Source: Candidatus Poribacteria bacterium
GTDB taxonomy: Bacteria; Poribacteria; WGA-4E; WGA-3G
Length of the DNA stretch: 64,000 nt
Direction of reading: 5' to 3'
Assembly (NCBI GenBank): GCA_028820845.1
Contig: JAPPII010000022.1
Location: 62,001 to 126,000, forward strand
In this document: one piece after another, positions 62,710-64,000 of the stretch
Layout of the letters: each line of letters starts with the position of its first letter
Position numbering within the stretch: position 1 is the stretch's first letter
The notes under the pieces: model-generated
What the model saw: the letters and a program-made list of their open reading frames with translations, nothing else
The model's database searches: none
What the model was told of the DNA's origin: nothing
Program-made: the position numbers and the translations under genes

Positions 62710-62809
62710 CTTCTATTTTGTCAACAGCCATCAACGTTTCTGGTTTTGTCAAGCACCCGTCTTGAAAAAACGAGACTTTTTCCCGGCTGATGACGCTTAA
62801 GAGGAGAAT

Positions 62810-63424
62810 ATGCAGTCCCAAAGCTCTGAGAAAGTTCCACTAGACTGTTACGATGATACTGAGTTAATTGAGCAATTTCAAAACGGCGATAACGCTGCGT
62901 TTGACGCGCTCTTTACCCGCTACCAAAAACGCACCTATCGACTCGTACAACGTTTCGTCTCTAACCCTGAAGATGCCTCAGATTTGACGCAGGATGCCTT
63001 CATTCGGGCATATCAGGGATTGGGAGATTTCAAGAGTCAGTGCCAGTTTTACAGTTGGCTTTACCGCATTACGGTCAATCTCTGTATTGACTTCTTGCGG
63101 AAGAAATCAAGATCGGAAGTGCTCCTGTACGACTCCGATGAATCTGGCGAGTTGCCGATGGCAAATATCGCCGATCCGCGCTCAGAGTCCCCAGCAAAAG
63201 CGGTTGAGAATAAAGAGTTGAGAGCGCACATCCGAAAAGCCGTCCGACGACTCCCACCAAAGCAACGCCAAATCTTCATTTTGCGACACTGGAACGGGTT
63301 GTCGCTTAAAGATATAGCTGCTACTGTTGGTAGATCCGATGGAACGGTTAAGGCGCATCTGCTTCATGCACATCGTAACCTCCGCAAACATCTCCGTCCC
63401 TATCTACGGGAGACAGACTTCTAA
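62810..63424 (+). CDS. ECF sigma factor (RpoE-like)
   Basis: A 204-residue sigma-70 family protein. Region 2 is in DALFTRYQKRTYRLVQRFVSNPEDASDLTQDAFIRAYQGL (core binding) and FYSWLYRITVNLCIDFLRKKS (-10 recognition). Region 4 is in RRLPPKQRQIFILRHWNGLSLKDIAATVGRSDGTVKAHLLHAHRNLRKHL. AGGAG is 6-8 bases upstream of ATG 62810. No anti-sigma gene follows in the window; the next feature is a palindrome and ftsY on the opposite strand. It would direct transcription of a stress or envelope regulon. Confidence 0.95.
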   Translation: MQSQSSEKVPLDCYDDTELIEQFQNGDNAAFDALFTRYQKRTYRLVQRFVSNPEDASDLTQDAFIRAYQGLGDFKSQCQFYSWLYRITVNLCIDFLRKKSRSEVLLYDSDESGELPMANIADPRSESPAKAVENKELRAHIRKAVRRLPPKQRQIFILRHWNGLSLKDIAATVGRSDGTVKAHLLHAHRNLRKHLRPYLRETDF

Positions 63425-63428
63425 TTGG

Positions 63429-63453
63429 GTAGGTGCGGTTTTCCAACCGCACC
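63429..63453 (+). repeat. GTAG-footed hairpin, GGTGCGGTT family, between convergent genes
   Basis: GTAG (63429-63432) then GGTGCGGTT-TTCC-AACCGCACC (63432-63453). It lies between the stops of the sigma factor and ftsY and could end both transcripts. The same palindrome occurs, inverted, at 56645-56665. Confidence 0.85.
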
Positions 63454-63471
63454 AAAACTCGGCGGAACGGT

Positions 63472-64000
63472 TTACGCGCTCTCAACCTCGCTGGTAAAGA
63501 GTGCCTCAATGAAATCTGTCCCCGCAAAGTCTCGTAAGTCGTCAATCTTCTCACCTATCCCGATGAGTTTGACGGGTGCCCCAATTTCGGCGTTCACCCC
63601 AATAACTATCCCACCTTTTGCGGTGCCATCCAGTTTTGTAACCGCTACACCTGTAATTGGCACAGCGTCGTTGAAAATCTTCGCTTGCATTAACGCGTTT
63701 TGACCGACTGTTCCATCGACGACAAGTAACACTTCATGCGGTGCGCCTGCGTGGGCTTTCGCCATAACACGACCAATTTTCGAGAGTTCATCCATAAGCG
63801 GTTTTTTGGTATGCAATCTGCCAGCGGTGTCGACGATTAACACATCAGCATTCCGATGTTTTGCTGCGTGAATCGCGTCGAACACAACTGAGGCGGGTTC
63901 GGCACTATCTCCGCCACGAATGAGTTCCGCACCGGCACGTTCACACCAAATCGCGAGTTGATCTTCCGCTGCCGCCCGAAATGTATCGCCCGCAGCGACA
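63472..64000 (-). CDS. ftsY: Signal recognition particle receptor FtsY, C-terminal part
   Basis: The minus-strand frame reaches the window edge. VAAGDTFRAAAEDQLAIWCERAG, DVLIVDTAGRLHTK, GVAVTKLDGTAKGG and GIGEKIDDLRDFAG are the GTPase signatures of FtsY (rather than Ffh, which has an M domain after this). It is the membrane-associated GTPase that receives SRP-ribosome complexes. The P-loop and N-terminal A/N domains lie beyond 64000. The stop at 63472-63474 is correct; it converges with the sigma-factor gene. Confidence 0.95.
   Translation of the reverse strand, partial: VAAGDTFRAAAEDQLAIWCERAGAELIRGGDSAEPASVVFDAIHAAKHRNADVLIVDTAGRLHTKKPLMDELSKIGRVMAKAHAGAPHEVLLVVDGTVGQNALMQAKIFNDAVPITGVAVTKLDGTAKGGIVIGVNAEIGAPVKLIGIGEKIDDLRDFAGTDFIEALFTSEVESA

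Noticed and set aside
63472-63885. Start codon GTG at 63885 for FtsY.
   Set aside because: The frame continues upstream to the window edge with FtsY-like sequence (VAAGDTFRAAAEDQL), so 63885 is internal.

Overview
The window looks like a chromosomal contig of a bacterium of the Candidatus Poribacteria type or a close relative. The taxon is an inference from gene content: four phytanoyl-CoA dioxygenase (PhyH) family proteins, three formylglycine sulfatases, secreted LamG-like proteins, sugar phosphate isomerase/epimerase and NAD-epimerase clusters, DUF4175 and BatA-type membrane proteins, and intergenic spaces full of short palindromes. No rRNA, tRNA or CRISPR array was found. Genes at both edges are cut: an SDR at the left and ftsY at the right.

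Layout. 0-7.4 kb is an AT-rich defence island: a type III restriction-modification system (mod and res) with a HEPN-type gene and a REP-associated tyrosine transposase (RAYT) between them, and REP palindromes throughout. 7.6-10.3 kb holds a PhyH dioxygenase behind a duplicated leader, then a coupled AAA ATPase/TOPRIM-like pair that resembles two-gene anti-phage systems. 10.4-21.9 kb is metabolic: sulfatase, archaeal-type pantoate kinase, a membrane protein, PfkB kinase, ABC ATPase, Tgt, HIT protein, two NAD-epimerases, a phosphodiesterase and a deacetylase-like protein. 22-27.2 kb is on the minus strand: SDR, aldo/keto reductase, cupin, TIM-barrel isomerase, BatA-like protein and a membrane protein. 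27.4-29.9 kb holds a secreted LamG protein, a truncated TnpB element with an elaborate 5' leader, and a TPR protein.

30-43.8 kb carries transketolase, a coupled cytochrome c/redoxin pair whose redoxin appears to be a selenoprotein (in-frame UGA at the active site plus a bSECIS-like hairpin), a Yip1 protein, DUF4175, polyphosphate kinase 2, two PhyH proteins, two more secreted proteins and a sulfatase. 43.9-48.7 kb carries an FRG-domain/TPR pair, another sulfatase and a decayed toxin-antitoxin pair. 48.7-64 kb carries a PhyH-HEAT fusion, a hydroxyacid dehydrogenase, an XPB-Bax1 helicase-nuclease pair, WD40 and beta-lactamase-fold proteins, a propeller protein, a TPR lipoprotein, a ThrB-like kinase, an ABC-F ATPase, a MarR-ferritin-like fusion with a perfect operator palindrome, an ECF sigma factor and ftsY.

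Most notable observations: (1) the TnpB leader, with a pseudoknot and two mutually exclusive 9-bp helices, one covering the start codon; (2) the candidate selenocysteine redoxin; (3) a shared C-terminal K-[LM]-x-x-x-W-[GA]-x-[VL]-K tail on three otherwise different secreted proteins; (4) many unrelated hairpins that share a GTAG foot, including a REPIN inserted in frame inside the RAYT gene itself; (5) the HEPN gene inside the type III R-M locus, interrupted by one in-frame TAA.
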